Notes under the pieces: model-generated
Told to the model about the DNA's origin: nothing
The model's input: the letters and a program-made list of their open reading frames with translations, nothing else
Database searches by the model: none
Program-made: the position numbers and the translations under genes
Assembly (NCBI GenBank): GCA_963790525.1
Contig: CAWBOV010000003.1
Coordinates: forward strand, 248,001 to 312,000
Direction of reading: 5' to 3'
DNA from: CAWBOV01 sp963790525
GTDB lineage: Bacteria > Actinomycetota > Actinomycetes > Mycobacteriales > Jatrophihabitantaceae
Length of the DNA stretch: 64,000 nt
In this document: positions 63,183 to 64,000 of the stretch, piece after piece
How positions within the stretch are numbered: the first letter of the stretch is position 1
Layout of the letters: each line of letters starts with the position of its first letter

Positions 63183-64000
63183 GTGCGCCAGCTCACCAGT
63201 CGCCAGCGCCGCGCGGCGATCGCCCTGGCGCTGGTCGCCCTCCTCTTCTGCGCCTTCGACGTCGCCGGGGCCCCGTTCGCCGGGGCCCGCAGTGGCGTCC
63301 GCGGCGTTCTTCGGGGCCATGTACCGGGGCACCGACGGCGTGCTCGGTCCCGACCCGCCGCTTCGTCCAGGCCCTCCCGCACGCGGGCAGCGACGAGTCG
63401 ACGATCGCCTCGCTCCGGCGCCAGGTGGCCGAGCTTCAGCGCTCGACCAGCGCGGCAGCCGCGACTGCGAGGACAGCCACCCAGCTGGCCACCCTGCAGC
63501 TGCAGGCCACCCGCGGCGGGTACCGGGTCCTGCCGGCCCGTGTCACCGCGATCGGCCCGGACGGCGGCTTCGACTGGACGGTCACGCTCGACGCGGGCAG
63601 CGCGGACGGCATCAAGGTCGATCAGACCGTCATCGCCGGCGCCGATCTGGTGGGCCGGGTCATCTCGGTGTCCTCGTCCAGCGCGACCGTGCTGCTGGCA
63701 GCCGATCCGGGCTCGGGCGTCGGCGTGCGCGATGGCCGGACCGGCCAGGTCGGCGTCGTGACCGGGCACGGCACCAGCGGGTTCACCTTCACCGGCCTGG
63801 ACCCCAACGTGCTGCCCAAGAAGGGTGACGTCCTGGTCAGCGGCCCGTCCGGCGCCTCCACCTACGTCGCGGGGCTCACCGTCGGCACGGTGACCTCCGT
63901 CGCGCTCGGCCTGAACGGTTCGATCGTGGCGACGGTGACGCCGGCGATCTCGCCGACGACCGTGGATCTCGTCGGCGTCGTGCTGGTCGGTGGCCGGACC
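63183..64000 (+). CDS. mreC: Rod-shape determining protein MreC, 3' truncated by the window and frameshifted
   Basis: MreC is a single-pass membrane protein that links MreB to the wall synthesis complex. GTG 63183 begins RQLTSRQRRAAIALALVALL, the N-terminal anchor. A coiled-coil stretch (STIASLRRQVAELQRSTSAAA) and the beta-rich periplasmic domain follow, with RVTAIGPDGGFDWTVTLDAGSADGI, VIAGADLVGRVISVSSSSATVLL and GVVTGHGTSGFTFTG. The reading changes frame near 63300 and again around 63352-63366 before settling. The gene runs off the right edge. Domain order and the mreB neighbour make the identification firm. mreD and a PBP gene would be expected next. Confidence 0.9.

Overview
The window is high-GC DNA with GTG/TTG starts, G/C in nearly every third codon position, a mycothiol gene (mshB), the actinobacterial type of dapD, a seven-iron ferredoxin and the folC-DUF4233-ndk order. 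Together these indicate an actinomycete (Actinomycetia). The mreB-mreC pair argues against Mycobacteriales; I cannot resolve the order further. I saw no rRNA, tRNA, insertion sequence, phage gene or CRISPR array.

Layout. 1-1686: lutAB-type lactate oxidation genes divergent from a FadR-family regulator, with two operator palindromes over a shared promoter. 1670-9460: an exopolysaccharide locus with a membrane acyltransferase, a hyaluronan-synthase-like GT2, two GH26-like proteins and a UDP-glucose 6-dehydrogenase. 9520-15212: tricorn-type protease, a small membrane protein and a DEAD-box RNA helicase with a long leader. 15291-37305: a large wall-polymer locus with a second acyltransferase, four tandem fused GT2/TagF-like polymerases, a convergent split GT2 plus TagF-like pair, a lipoprotein, a secreted lysozyme-like/FG-GAP protein and a TagGH-like polymer exporter. 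37480-42904: typA, an AbiEi/DUF559-like gene bracketed by two related palindromes, and an aminotransferase with an omega-amidase-like nitrilase. 42898-48940: a dipeptide/oligopeptide ABC transporter with fused ATPases. 49020-64000: mshB, recQ, fdxA, dapD/dapE, two LOG-family genes, a HAD phosphatase, folC, ndk, mreB and mreC (cut by the window end).

How the genes work together. The window is rich in envelope functions. One locus can make a UDP-glucuronate-dependent exopolysaccharide. The other appears to build and export phosphate-linked glycopolymers, because each fused protein pairs a glycosyltransferase with a polyol-phosphate or sugar-phosphate transferase. DapD/DapE supply peptidoglycan precursors, MreBC direct elongation, and secreted lysozyme-like proteins remodel the wall.

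Data quality. Several genes carry single-base, mostly +1, frameshifts. They cluster at 7.5-8.7, 44.5-48.9 and 50.7-51.6 kb, while about 12.8-42.5 kb has none. Because ndk, dapE and mreC are among those hit, I read them mainly as uncorrected sequencing insertions, not pseudogenes. Many single-copy genes start 6-8 nt after a TAnnnT box, suggesting leaderless transcripts.
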